Positions 1-8,551 of a stretch of DNA of 51,293 nt are shown in pieces (position 1 is the first letter of the stretch; each line of letters starts with the position of its first letter). Source of the stretch: Pararhodospirillum oryzae (lineage in GTDB: Bacteria > Pseudomonadota > Alphaproteobacteria > Rhodospirillales > Rhodospirillaceae); NCBI RefSeq assembly GCF_007992075.1, contig NZ_BJZO01000023.1:1-51293 (forward strand). The letters are read 5' to 3'. Made by a program: the position numbers and the translations under genes. The notes under the pieces were generated by a model that worked only from the letters and a program-made list of their open reading frames with translations, did no database searches and was not told the DNA's origin.

Positions 1-23
1 CGCCCGGCGCTTGAGGGCATCGA

Positions 24-49
24 AAAAACGCCCGGCCAACAAGCGGCCG
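24..49 (-). terminator. Possible terminator after the first hydrolase gene
   Basis: Read on the minus strand, a 5-bp stem CGGCC/GGCCG with a 7-nt loop is followed after a few bases by six T. It lies just downstream of the hydrolase stop codon. The stem is short, so this is a weak call. Confidence 0.35.
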
Positions 50-65
50 CCCCCGGAGCCCGGGC

Positions 66-1136
66 CTACGGGTTTCGTGGGTCGGCGGGGGGCGGATCCC
101 AGCGGCCTTGCTCGGGCTCGGCCCGCAGCGCGCCGGAGAGGAAAGCGGGTGCCCGTCGCCCGGCCCCCGAGGGCACCGCCGGGCCGGGTTCGCGCACCCA
201 CGCCGCCACGTCGTCCAGAACCACCGCCGCCTGCCGGTCGCGCAGCAGCATGTGCCAGCCCTCGGGATACACCGCGAGACAAAAGCCAGGGTGGTCCGCC
301 AGCCGCCCGGCCACGGCGCGCACCGGAGGCGCGGGGATGATCTGGTCGTGCAGGCCGTACAGCATCAAAACCGGGCCCTTCAACCGGTCGGCGCGGGCAT
401 GGGCGCTGTCCATCAGGTCGGTAATCCCCGCCATGGCATCCACGCGGGTGGCGCGGATCCAAAGGGGATCCTGGGCCAGGCGCGCCATCATCGCCCAGTT
501 GTCGCTGGGATAGCGCTTGAGGCCGCGCCCGGTCAGCGTCAGCCCCGGGGCCACGCGCACCGCCACCCACAAGGCCGCTTGCTGATACCAGGGCATGGTC
601 GGGCGCGCCCACACCGCCGGCGCCGACAAAATCACGCCGTCGGCCAGGGAGGACGCGCTTTCGCCCGTCTCCCACCCGGCCAGGGCCACCACGGCCACGG
701 CGCCGCCCATGCTTTCGCCCAGCAGGTACACCGGCACCCCGGGATAGGCGTGACGCGCCGCCTTCAGGGCCTCGCGGGCGTCGGCGGCCAGGGTTTCCCC
801 CCCCGGCCAGCGCCCGCGCCCCGGTGCCCCCCCAAAGCCGCGCTGGTCATAGGCCACCACCGCGATGCGACGCGCGGCCAGGGCCGGCCCCACGGTTTCG
901 AATGCCCCGGCGTGATCGTTGAAGCCGTGCAGGGCCACCACCACCGCCACGGGCCCGTCCTCGCCGGCCGGCACCCATCGGCGCAAGGGCAGGCGCGTGC
1001 CATCGCCACTGACAAAAACGCCCCCATCCAGGACGGCCCCGGGCCCCATGACCGGTGGCGGAAGAACCGGGGGCGCGCACGCCGCCGCGAGCATGCCCCA
1101 GACCAGGGCCAGGCCACGCGCGCGTCGCCCCGTCAC
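66..1136 (-). CDS. Alpha/beta hydrolase, lysophospholipase-like, probable lipoprotein
   Basis: This 356-aa protein has the layout of the Hydrolase_4/monoacylglycerol lipase family. The nucleophile motif GESMGG places Ser142, and the acid and base are probably Asp264 (GLHDQIIP) and His295 (GWHMLL); an oxyanion-type LHGF lies near residue 70. The N-terminus is short and hydrophobic and ends in AAAC (Cys20), so export as a lipoprotein is plausible although the lipobox is not ideal. The GTG start overlaps the TGA stop of the upstream ABC ATPase gene (GTGA), so the two are translationally coupled. Family knowledge suggests ester or lipid hydrolysis at the membrane; the substrate is unknown. Confidence 0.8.
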   Translation of the reverse strand: MTGRRARGLALVWGMLAAACAPPVLPPPVMGPGAVLDGGVFVSGDGTRLPLRRWVPAGEDGPVAVVVALHGFNDHAGAFETVGPALAARRIAVVAYDQRGFGGAPGRGRWPGGETLAADAREALKAARHAYPGVPVYLLGESMGGAVAVVALAGWETGESASSLADGVILSAPAVWARPTMPWYQQAALWVAVRVAPGLTLTGRGLKRYPSDNWAMMARLAQDPLWIRATRVDAMAGITDLMDSAHARADRLKGPVLMLYGLHDQIIPAPPVRAVAGRLADHPGFCLAVYPEGWHMLLRDRQAAVVLDDVAAWVREPGPAVPSGAGRRAPAFLSGALRAEPEQGRWDPPPADPRNP

Positions 1137-2089
1137 GCCGCCGGGCTTTCGCTGGTCGCGGTCAGGCGCAGGAAAATATCCTCAAGGTCGGCTTCGTGGG
1201 TGGCCATGTCGGCGACCGCCAGGCCCGCGTCTTGCACCGCCGCCAGGATCCGCCCCATGGGCGTGGTGCTGGGCTGGTAGGTGACAACCAGGGTCGTGGG
1301 CCCGCGCAGCTCGGCCCCCAGCGCGGCCAGCGGTCCCGGAACCGCCGCCACGGGCGCCGCCAGGGTCAGCGTCACCGCCTTGCTGTCCACCCGGCGCAGC
1401 AAGGTGGCGGTGGGTTCGCAGGTGACCAGACGCCCCTGGTTGATGATGGCGATCCGGTCGCACAGATCCTCGGCTTCCTCCAGGTAGTGGGTGGTCAGGA
1501 GGATGGTCGTGCCCCGGGCGTTCAACGCGCGGATCATCGTCCACAGTTGTTGACGCAAGGCCACGTCCACGCCGGCGGTGGGTTCGTCCAAGATCAGGAC
1601 CGGCGGCTGGTGCACCATCGCCTTGGCCACCAGCAACCGCCGGCGCATGCCCCCCGACAGCGAGCGCGCGTAGCTGTCGGCCTTGTCGGCCAATCCCACC
1701 GCTTCCAGGATTTCCTCGGTCTTCCGCTCGGCGCGGGGCACGCCATACAGGCCCGCCTGCACCGACAGCAGTTCGCGCGGCGTGAAGAACGGATCCAGGT
1801 TCAGTTCCTGGGGCACCACGCCAATGGCGCAGCGGGCATTGCGTTCGTCCTTGTCCAGGTCGTTGCCCCAGATCACCACCCGGCCCCTGGTCTTGCGCAC
1901 CAGGCCCGCCATGATATTGATCAGCGTGGACTTGCCGGCGCCGTTGGGCCCCAGAAGCCCCACCATCGCCCCTTGGGGGATGGTCAGCGACACGTCGGAC
2001 AAGGCGACCTTGCCGCCTTTGTACACCTTGGTCAGGCCCTCGATGACAAGGGCGTTTTCGGGCACGGGACGGGGAGAAGCTGCGGTCAT
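1133..2089 (-). CDS. ABC-2 type transporter ATP-binding protein
   Basis: This 318-aa cytoplasmic ATPase has a Walker A motif GPNGAGKS (residues 47-54), a Q-loop around VVPQE, the signature LSGGMRRR (from 144) and Walker B VLILDEP (164-170) followed by TAGVD. The spacing and the roughly 80-residue C-terminal extension fit the CcmA/NodI/YadG-type ATPases that serve ABC-2 exporters. It is the first gene of a minus-strand pair with the overlapping hydrolase. No permease is next to it within the window: upstream is a divergent gene and downstream is the hydrolase, so the partner is either beyond position 1 or elsewhere. The exported substrate is unknown. Confidence 0.88.
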   Translation of the reverse strand: MTAASPRPVPENALVIEGLTKVYKGGKVALSDVSLTIPQGAMVGLLGPNGAGKSTLINIMAGLVRKTRGRVVIWGNDLDKDERNARCAIGVVPQELNLDPFFTPRELLSVQAGLYGVPRAERKTEEILEAVGLADKADSYARSLSGGMRRRLLVAKAMVHQPPVLILDEPTAGVDVALRQQLWTMIRALNARGTTILLTTHYLEEAEDLCDRIAIINQGRLVTCEPTATLLRRVDSKAVTLTLAAPVAAVPGPLAALGAELRGPTTLVVTYQPSTTPMGRILAAVQDAGLAVADMATHEADLEDIFLRLTATSESPAA

Positions 2090-2251
2090 GGGACGCTCGA
2101 CGCTGGCGGAAAAACGCGAAACGAGGCCCCGGCTCCCGGAGCCCCACGCAATGAAACAGGGGGCCGACGGCCTTCGCCGTTGAACCCCCCTTCGGGATTG
2201 GTATCATCGGCCCGGCAAACGGGTCAATGCGGGCCACGAAGGAGAACCCAG

Positions 2252-2455
2252 ATGACGCAGTCGCAAACCGCCCCGGTCACGGAAACCGTGACCACGGCCA
2301 CCCTTCACGTGACGTGCGAAGGCTCGGGCGGGGCGCTGGGACATCCGCGCGTGGCCCTGACCATCCGCCCCGAGGTGGGCGAGGTTGTGTGCCCCTACTG
2401 CAGCCGCCGCTTCGTTGCCTCCCCGGCCGCCCTGGCCCAGCACGGCGCCCACTAG
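2252..2455 (+). CDS. zf-CHCC zinc-finger domain protein (complex I accessory type)
   Basis: A 67-aa protein starting at the ATG that follows AAGGAG at 2239-2244. The C-terminal two thirds show the zf-CHCC pattern: Cys22 in a CEGSGGALGHP stretch with His31, then Cys47 and Cys50 in CPYC followed by an RRF motif. The family is related to the mitochondrial NDUFS6 zinc subunit, and in alphaproteobacteria such small proteins accompany respiratory complex I, so a zinc-binding accessory or assembly role is likely. It is a single gene, divergent from the ABC ATPase gene, and ends before a large hairpin. The ATG was preferred to longer in-frame extensions because of its ribosome binding site and family length. 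Confidence 0.85.
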   Translation: MTQSQTAPVTETVTTATLHVTCEGSGGALGHPRVALTIRPEVGEVVCPYCSRRFVASPAALAQHGAH

Positions 2456-2463
2456 ATGGTTGA

Positions 2464-2504
2464 GTTTGCCAGGGAAAAGCGGTTCCCCCTTTTCCCTGGC
2501 AAAC
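2464..2504. terminator. 15-bp perfect hairpin between convergent genes
   Basis: GTTTGCCAGGGAAAA (2464-2478) and its exact reverse complement (2490-2504) enclose an 11-nt loop. It lies between the stop of the zf-CHCC gene and the stop of the convergent DUF2336 gene. There is no flanking T-run beyond the TTTT inside the stem, so it may be a bidirectional terminator or an mRNA 3'-end stabiliser. Confidence 0.55.
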
Positions 2505-2568
2505 GCCAAGCCCCCCAAAAGGACGCATCCGGCGCCCGCCACGACCGGGCGGCGCCCGATCCCCCGGT

Positions 2569-3930
2569 TCAGCGCACGTGAACCGGGCGGGGCAGCGCGG
2601 CACCGTGGTGGGCGTCGGTTTCGCTTTCGGCATCGCAAAACATCTCGACTTGCCAGAGCATTTCCTCTTCCGACAGGGGGAAACGTCCGTCGTCCGTGGG
2701 CGCCAGGATTTCGTCGGGGGGAACATGAGCCAGCTGGCGCTGCAAGATCATGGCGAACTCGGGGCTCAGGCCGGCTTTCCAGGCCACCGACACCACGCCC
2801 TTGGCACTGGCCGCGTTCACCGCCGCCGCGACGGCGAACGGTGACACGTTGGCCAGGGTCGCCAGCACCGCGACGGCATCGGCGCGGCCCCGATCCTCGT
2901 CGGACAAGGCGATGGCCACGTCGGCCTGGCCCAGGGCATGGGCGGTGCGCCGGCTGAGGCACGAGGCATGGGCATCGCGCAAGGTCCGGCGCCAGTCGGG
3001 ACCGAAATCGGCCAGGCGGCCGGTTTCACGGGTGGAACCGGACCCGCGCAGGCGACGGTGGACCACCTCGCTGACCGCCGCCGCCGACGACGGATCCAGG
3101 TCCTTGCGCAGCATCAGGGCTTCCACCAGGGTATCGGCCACGAACATGGCCAGGCGCTGCGCCGCGCCCGCGTGCAAACGGGGCCGGTGGACCAGGGGCT
3201 CGTGCCACAAGGTCACGGTAGGCGCGCGCTCGATCAGGGCATCCAGGGTTTCCTCGCGGATCTGGGCGCCGTGATTGGAAAGCATGGCGGCGATCGCTTC
3301 CACGTCGTCGCACGCGGCCAGGGCGTCGGCCACCGGGAACGCAAGGCCCGCGCGCCCGGCGATGGCCGACAGGCGCGCGGTTCCCGGCTGGGTCCGGATG
3401 ACTTCCAGCAGGTCCTCGTCGGTCAGGACGGGGCTGAAGGCCAGCACCGGCGCGGCCACGGCGATTTCCGCATCGCGGGCGAGGCGGCCGATCACCGAAG
3501 GCGGCGCGTCGGCCACGTCCTTCAGGGTTTCGGCCACCACCTGGCGGACCACCGGAATCTGGTCACGCGCGAGGCGGGCCAGGGCCTCGTAGGTCTGGCA
3601 GCGCACCCGGTCGCGTTCGTTCTCGCTCAGGCAGGGGGCCAGGGTGGCGATTTTCTGGGCCAGGAGCAACCGGACCTCGGGATCCTCGTCATCGCTCAAA
3701 AGAAGGTTGGCCTGGCAGGGGGTGGCCCGGTTATCGGCGATGGCGCGGCGCACCGCCGGATCGGGATCCTCGGCCAGGAAATACAGGACCTCGGGCATGG
3801 TGTCGGCCCGCCGCGCCAGGGCGGCGCGCACGTCGGCGTCGTCGTGACGGGCCAGGGACCGGGCTTCCTCGTAGGTCAGGGGTGTTTCCCCCGTGTCCGC
3901 CATCAAACGCTGCAACAACGGCGTCATCAT
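2569..3930 (-). CDS. DUF2336 domain protein, HEAT-like helical repeats
   Basis: This 453-aa soluble protein matches what I know of the alphaproteobacterial DUF2336 family: an N-terminal LTYEEARSLARHDD stretch followed by repeated helix pairs of the type DPDPAVRRAIADN and DEDPEVRLLLAQK, as in HEAT-like solenoids, then a conserved C-terminal helical domain. No catalytic motif is visible, so a scaffolding or signalling role is inference. The start is the first of two consecutive ATG codons; it overlaps the stop of the upstream diguanylate cyclase gene as ATGA, so the proteins are made in a coupled way and may act in one pathway. A longer reading frame runs upstream but lies entirely inside the GGDEF gene. 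Confidence 0.8.
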   Translation of the reverse strand: MMTPLLQRLMADTGETPLTYEEARSLARHDDADVRAALARRADTMPEVLYFLAEDPDPAVRRAIADNRATPCQANLLLSDDEDPEVRLLLAQKIATLAPCLSENERDRVRCQTYEALARLARDQIPVVRQVVAETLKDVADAPPSVIGRLARDAEIAVAAPVLAFSPVLTDEDLLEVIRTQPGTARLSAIAGRAGLAFPVADALAACDDVEAIAAMLSNHGAQIREETLDALIERAPTVTLWHEPLVHRPRLHAGAAQRLAMFVADTLVEALMLRKDLDPSSAAAVSEVVHRRLRGSGSTRETGRLADFGPDWRRTLRDAHASCLSRRTAHALGQADVAIALSDEDRGRADAVAVLATLANVSPFAVAAAVNAASAKGVVSVAWKAGLSPEFAMILQRQLAHVPPDEILAPTDDGRFPLSEEEMLWQVEMFCDAESETDAHHGAALPRPVHVR

Positions 3931-5663
3931 GTCCGATCCTGCCCCGGAGGCGGTGCCACGCGATAGTGGTCCTTGCCGCCATGCTTGGCCGCATACATGG
4001 CGGCGTCGGCCCGGGCCGTAAAGGCCTCCAGGTCCTCGGGCCGGGCGGGATCGTAGACCGCGACGCCGATGGACATGGTGAGCGGATGGGCCTCGTCGCC
4101 GTTGAACCCCCGCAGGGCCTCGGCCGCGCCCAGGAATTCCCGCGCCTTGCCGCAGGCGGCATCCTCGTCCGCCCCTTCCAGCCACACGGCGAATTCGTCG
4201 CCCCCCAGGCGGGCGATCATGTCGACCGAGCGGGTATGACGCACCAGGATGTCCTTGGTCGTGAGCAGGGCCTCGTCGCCGCGCAGATGACCATGGGCAT
4301 CGTTGACCCGCTTGAAGTTATCGAGATCGACATACAGCAGCGAAGCGGGCTGCGGACTTCGTTCCAGCCGGCGGTGCCGGCGTTCGATATCCTCGAAAAA
4401 GGCGCGGCGGTTCAAAAGGCCGGTCAGACTGTCGGTCCGCGACATGGTCATGATGCGTTCGTGCTGGCCGATCTGCTCGTTCGCGATCCCGATCTGGCTT
4501 GCGATGTCCATGATCAGCAGGCGGTCGTCGTCGGTCCACGGCCCCTTGCGCCGCCATAGGACAACCGCGCCATTGACCTGGCGGCGGTAGCGCGCCGCCG
4601 CGACCAGAATGGTCCAGTCGGTGCCGTCGATTTCCTGGGGCAGGCCGCTCGCGTCGGCGTTTTCCACCACCGAGCGCGCCAAGTCGGCCCCTCCGCCGGT
4701 TCCGAAACTGCCTCGCAGCACGAAAGGCGTGGAGGGCGTGCCGTTGTCGCTGCCCGCCCGGAAGATGTGGCAGGCCTCGGTGCCCAGGCCCCGCACCAGG
4801 GCCTCGGCCGCGACGTTCAGCATGTTGGCCGGATCCATCTCGTCGCGGAAGGTCCGCACGACGTAGGTCAGGATCCTTTCCCGGTTGCGCGCCCGGCTCA
4901 GGGCTTTTTCACGCTCGCGTTGCTCGGTCACATCCTGGCAGACGCCCCGGGCGCCGGCCCAGTCGCCCTCGGGCCCCAGCACCGGCGTGGCCGAAACCAT
5001 CAAGCAGGCCTGGGCGCCATCCTTGCGCCGGGCCCAGACCTCGACGCCGCGCACCCGCGCCGTGGTGCGGAAAACCCGCACCATGCCCTCGGGCTCGCGC
5101 AGGTCCAGAAGGGCCGCCGGATCCGATCCCACCAGCTCGCGCGCCTCGTAGCCCAGCGCCCCCACCGGCGACACGAACACGAACTGGTGGTCGCGGCCGG
5201 TTTCCCAGGCAAAATCGCTGGAAAGATCCACGAACTCCTTGTAGCGCTGCCGGCTGTCGGCCAGGGCGGTGCGCAGGTTCAGTTCCAAGGTGGTGTCGCG
5301 GCCCAGCACCGCCACGCGGGACCCGTCGGCGGTGGGCAGCAAGGTCAGGTCGATGCAGCGCGTCGGCCCGCGCCCACGCACCTCCGCCGACTTCACCGCC
5401 GGCGCGCCGTTGTGCAACACCGCCCGGACGACGGCTTGCAAACCCGATTCCGCCTCGGGAGAAAACAGCAGCCGCAACACCTCGCCGCGCCGGTTGCAGG
5501 CCACGATCTTGCCGTGCTCGTCAAGAAGCGCCGCCGGCCCGGGATAGGCCAGCACGGTGGCCTGCTGGATGGTGGATCCCTCGCCTCGGGCCGCGTCGAT
5601 CGCACTGGCGTCGTTGGGACCGATCCCCGCATTCGTTGACATCTCACCACCGGGAGTTTTCAT
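3927..5663 (-). CDS. Diguanylate cyclase with PAS, PAS and GAF domains
   Basis: A 578-aa protein with an N-terminal PAS domain (about 35-130), a second PAS (about 140-255, with FVFVSPVGALGYEARELVG), a GAF-like segment (about 265-400) and a C-terminal GGDEF domain. The active-site GGDEF is intact at 487-491, and an RxxD inhibitory site (RSVD) lies exactly five residues before it, so c-di-GMP synthesis with product feedback is expected. No membrane helix is seen, so it is probably a cytoplasmic sensor. Its stop overlaps the start of the DUF2336 gene. A second ATG seven codons downstream, preceded by GGTGGTGAG, is an equally plausible start. Confidence 0.9.
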   Translation of the reverse strand: MKTPGGEMSTNAGIGPNDASAIDAARGEGSTIQQATVLAYPGPAALLDEHGKIVACNRRGEVLRLLFSPEAESGLQAVVRAVLHNGAPAVKSAEVRGRGPTRCIDLTLLPTADGSRVAVLGRDTTLELNLRTALADSRQRYKEFVDLSSDFAWETGRDHQFVFVSPVGALGYEARELVGSDPAALLDLREPEGMVRVFRTTARVRGVEVWARRKDGAQACLMVSATPVLGPEGDWAGARGVCQDVTEQREREKALSRARNRERILTYVVRTFRDEMDPANMLNVAAEALVRGLGTEACHIFRAGSDNGTPSTPFVLRGSFGTGGGADLARSVVENADASGLPQEIDGTDWTILVAAARYRRQVNGAVVLWRRKGPWTDDDRLLIMDIASQIGIANEQIGQHERIMTMSRTDSLTGLLNRRAFFEDIERRHRRLERSPQPASLLYVDLDNFKRVNDAHGHLRGDEALLTTKDILVRHTRSVDMIARLGGDEFAVWLEGADEDAACGKAREFLGAAEALRGFNGDEAHPLTMSIGVAVYDPARPEDLEAFTARADAAMYAAKHGGKDHYRVAPPPGQDRT

Positions 5664-5925
5664 GCCTCGCCCTCACCAGATCCTGGGGCGTTCCGGCCAG
5701 AGGCAGGCCACGACGTTGACCGCGTTCCACTCATCGGGTGGCGCATGCCTCAAACACTCAAGAAAGAGTAAAGCCGCGCCCCCCCCTCGTCAACGAGGCA
5801 GGCCCGCCCGCCGCCTCCGACCTTTGAGTGAAGCCGTTCATCGCGCCCCGTGGCAAGGCCTTGCACCTTGACCCGGGGCCGGCCGCGCGCCACCTTGACC
5901 CCATTCCCGTCCCCGCTTTTCAGGC

Positions 5926-6375
5926 ATGCCGGCCATGTCCTTACTGTCGCTCCTGCTTGGCCCGCCCAAGCGCCCCGCCCCCATTGATCCCTTCTGGCGG
6001 CGCAACGGGTCGCTCAAGTACCCCACGCTCGTCTCGCTCGCCACCCGCCCGCAGGAGCTGCGGGGATACGGGGGGGTGTTCGTCGTTTGGCACATCGGCG
6101 TGCAGGGGCGCTGGGTTTATTGCGGTCACAGCCCGGCCCTCGACGAAGCCGCGCTCGCCTTGTTCGAGGCCCCCACCATCCGGGAGTGGGAACAGCGCGG
6201 CGCCCTGGTTTTCACCTGGGCGCCGGTTCGCGAGGACCGGCGCGACGGGGTGGTGGCCTACCTGCGCGACACCTTGCCCTTCGAGATCAAGAACGAGGGC
6301 CTGGACGAACGCCTGGGCATGGCGGCAGGCCGCCTTGCCACCGCCCAGCGCGTGCCCGTTCTGCCGCCCGGCTGA
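5926..6375 (+). CDS. Hypothetical protein, 149 aa
   Basis: I do not recognise this protein. It is soluble, without signal peptide or membrane helix. The N-terminus is short and hydrophobic (MSLLSLLLG), followed by a basic region and a compact segment GVFVVWHIGVQGRWVYCGHS that looks like paired beta strands, then helices rich in Glu and Arg. The surrounding sequence has normal high-GC codon use and the reverse frame is unconvincing, which supports it as coding. It stands alone, divergent from the PAS-GAF-GGDEF gene across a 262-bp spacer and convergent with asnB. An alternative start is the ATG at 5935. Confidence 0.6.
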   Translation: MPAMSLLSLLLGPPKRPAPIDPFWRRNGSLKYPTLVSLATRPQELRGYGGVFVVWHIGVQGRWVYCGHSPALDEAALALFEAPTIREWEQRGALVFTWAPVREDRRDGVVAYLRDTLPFEIKNEGLDERLGMAAGRLATAQRVPVLPPG

Positions 6376-6387
6376 TCGGGCCGGCGC

Positions 6388-6409
6388 AAGGGGGGAGGAG
6401 AACCCCTTT
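6388..6409. terminator. Short bidirectional hairpin between convergent genes
   Basis: AAGGGG (6388-6393) pairs with CCCCTT (6403-6408), flanked by a short T-run on the plus strand and A/G on the other. It separates the 149-aa gene from asnB. The stem is short and the call is tentative. Confidence 0.4.
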
Positions 6410-6413
6410 CCCC

Positions 6414-8402
6414 CTACCGCAGGGCGCCCCGGGGGCCCCAGTGGCGATGCCACGCCTCGACCATCAGCACCGGCCACAGCCGGGACGCGAGGCCCGGCGC
6501 CCCCGCCTGGTGGGCCCGCCACCAGCCGGCGACAAGATCCGGATCGACCAGCCCCGAGGCCTTGAGCGCCTGGGGATCGAGCAACTCCCCGGCCCACGCC
6601 CGCAAGGGACCGCGCAGCCAGGCGTCCAGCGGCACGCCAAAGCCGGTCTTGGGGCGATCGGTCAGGGCCGGGGGAACGTAGCGCGCCAGCACCCGGCGCA
6701 GCACCGCCTTGCCCCGCCCGCCGTGCACCAGCCGCGCCGGGTCCAGGCTCCAGGCAAAAGCCACCACGCGCGGATCAAGCAACGGCACCCGGGCTTCCAG
6801 CCCCACCGCCATCGAGGCCCGATCGACCTTGGTCAGGATATCGTCGGGCAGGTAGCCTTGCGCGTCCCACGCCCGCACGCGATCAACAGCAAGCGCAAGC
6901 CCGCGCCCGCGCCCGTCGATCCAGCGCCCGAGCCCTCCGGGATCGGGCCCGCCCGCCACGGCCCCGCCCGCGACCGGAAGAGCCCGGGCCGGATCGGCGC
7001 CCACCAGGGCCAGATAAAAGTCTTCCACGCTGGCCGCGCGCAAAAGCCGCGTCATCTTGTCCACCTTGTCGCCGGCCTGCGGCACCCGCCAGCGGGCCGG
7101 CAGGGCGCGGGCCAGGGCGTCCCACCCGCGCGCGGGCACGGCGCCCAGCCCCGCCGCCGCCGCCCGGCGCATCCAGGCCGGCCAGGGTTCCAGGCGGGGC
7201 CACACGCTGGCGGCCACCACATGGCGGTTATACCCCGCGAACAGTTCGTCGCCCCCATCCCCCGACAGGGACACCGTCACCTGGGCGCGGGCCAGGCGCG
7301 ACACCAGCACGGTGGGAATTTGCGAGGAATCGGCAAAGGGTTCGTCGAAAAACGCGGGCAGGGTTTCCACCACCCGGGCCGCTTCGTGCCCATCCACGGC
7401 CAGGGTTTCGTGCCGGGTGCCCAGGTGGGCGGCCACGGCGGCGGCGTGGGCCGACTCATCATAGCCCCCGGCCCGGCCGGCGGCCTCGGGAAAGCCGATG
7501 GTGAAGGTGCGCACCGGGCTCGACGCGTGGCGGGTCATCAGGGCGACCACGGTGGAACTGTCGATGCCTCCCGACAGGAAGGCGCCCAGGGGCACGTCGG
7601 ACACCAGGCGCCGGCGCACCGCGTCGCCCAGCAGGGCATCCAGGGCTTCCTCGGCCTCGGCGTCGCTTCGGGGCGTCGCGCGGGCACGCACCCCCGCCTC
7701 GGCCACCCGATCCAACGACCAGTACACGGTTTCCCGGCGCCGGCCCGAGGCGTCGATTTCAACAAACGTGCCGGGCGCGACCTGGGTTGTTCCCTCGAAC
7801 ACCGATCCGGGGCCGGGCACGCAGCCCAGGGCCAGCATGGCGGCCAGCGCCCGCCGGTCCACCGTGCCCCGCCACGCCGGATGGGGAAAGAAGCTGCTGG
7901 GCTGCGAACCAAACAACAGCGTCTGGCCGCGCTCGGCCACGTAGAGCGGCTTTTCGCCCAGGGGATCGCGGGCCAGGGTCAGGCGTCGGTCGCCCCCGTC
8001 CCACAGGGCAAAGGCAAACATGCCGTTGAGCCGGGCCAGGGTGGGCCCCACCCCCCACCGCACGCAGGCTTCCAGCAGGACCTCGGTATCGGCATGACCG
8101 CGAAAACGCACGCCGGCGGCTTCCAGGTCGGCGCGGATCTCGGCGGCATTGTACAGCTCGCCATTATAAACGATCACATGGCGCCCGCTGGCCGACACCA
8201 TCGGCTGATGGCCGGCCGGCGACAGGTCGATAATGGAAAGGCGCCGGTGTCCCAGGGCCAGCCCGGCCCCGGGATCCACCCAGGTGCCGGCGTCGTCGGG
8301 GCCGCGATGGGTCAGCTGGTCGGCCATGCGCCGCGCCATGTCGGCTAAGCGCGCCGGGTCATCCGCTTGATTGCGTTGCCAGAAGCCGGTCAGGCCGCAC
8401 AT
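6414..8402 (-). CDS. asnB: Asparagine synthetase (glutamine-hydrolysing)
   Basis: A 662-aa two-domain enzyme. The chosen start gives MCGLTGFW, placing the Cys2 nucleophile of the N-terminal class II glutaminase domain; an upstream ATG would bury this Cys, and GGGGGAGG precedes the chosen ATG. Other glutaminase marks are LGHRRLSIIDLS and YNGELYN. The C-terminal synthetase domain has the PP-loop SGGIDSS at 277-283, followed by DEPFADSSQIPT and SGDGGDELFAGYNRH. It converts aspartate, ATP and glutamine-derived ammonia to asparagine, but near-identical architectures also amidate cell-surface sugars or peptides, so biosynthesis of asparagine itself is likely rather than certain. It is monocistronic, downstream of the pfp terminator. 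Confidence 0.88.
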   Translation of the reverse strand: MCGLTGFWQRNQADDPARLADMARRMADQLTHRGPDDAGTWVDPGAGLALGHRRLSIIDLSPAGHQPMVSASGRHVIVYNGELYNAAEIRADLEAAGVRFRGHADTEVLLEACVRWGVGPTLARLNGMFAFALWDGGDRRLTLARDPLGEKPLYVAERGQTLLFGSQPSSFFPHPAWRGTVDRRALAAMLALGCVPGPGSVFEGTTQVAPGTFVEIDASGRRRETVYWSLDRVAEAGVRARATPRSDAEAEEALDALLGDAVRRRLVSDVPLGAFLSGGIDSSTVVALMTRHASSPVRTFTIGFPEAAGRAGGYDESAHAAAVAAHLGTRHETLAVDGHEAARVVETLPAFFDEPFADSSQIPTVLVSRLARAQVTVSLSGDGGDELFAGYNRHVVAASVWPRLEPWPAWMRRAAAAGLGAVPARGWDALARALPARWRVPQAGDKVDKMTRLLRAASVEDFYLALVGADPARALPVAGGAVAGGPDPGGLGRWIDGRGRGLALAVDRVRAWDAQGYLPDDILTKVDRASMAVGLEARVPLLDPRVVAFAWSLDPARLVHGGRGKAVLRRVLARYVPPALTDRPKTGFGVPLDAWLRGPLRAWAGELLDPQALKASGLVDPDLVAGWWRAHQAGAPGLASRLWPVLMVEAWHRHWGPRGALR

Positions 8403-8430
8403 GCCTCCCCCTTCGCCTTGTATGAAGGAC

Positions 8431-8459
8431 AAAAAGAAAAAGCGGGGCGCTGCCCCGCT
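8431..8459 (-). terminator. Intrinsic terminator of the phosphofructokinase gene
   Basis: On the minus strand an 8-bp perfect stem AGCGGGGC/GCCCCGCT with a 3-nt loop is followed by TTTTTCTTTTT. It lies 93 bp after the pfp stop and just before asnB, so it separates the two transcripts. Confidence 0.85.
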
Positions 8460-8551
8460 CCCCGCCGGGGCCGGGGGCCCCGGTCCCCCTTTGCTTGCGT
8501 TCGGGGGAAGAGCCGGAGGGGGCCGCCGGGGGCCCCTCCGGCCGGAACGGC

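Noticed and set aside
1055..2251. Long in-frame extension upstream of the zf-CHCC gene
   Set aside because: It runs antisense to the ABC ATPase gene; the ATG at 2252 has a good ribosome binding site and gives the family length.
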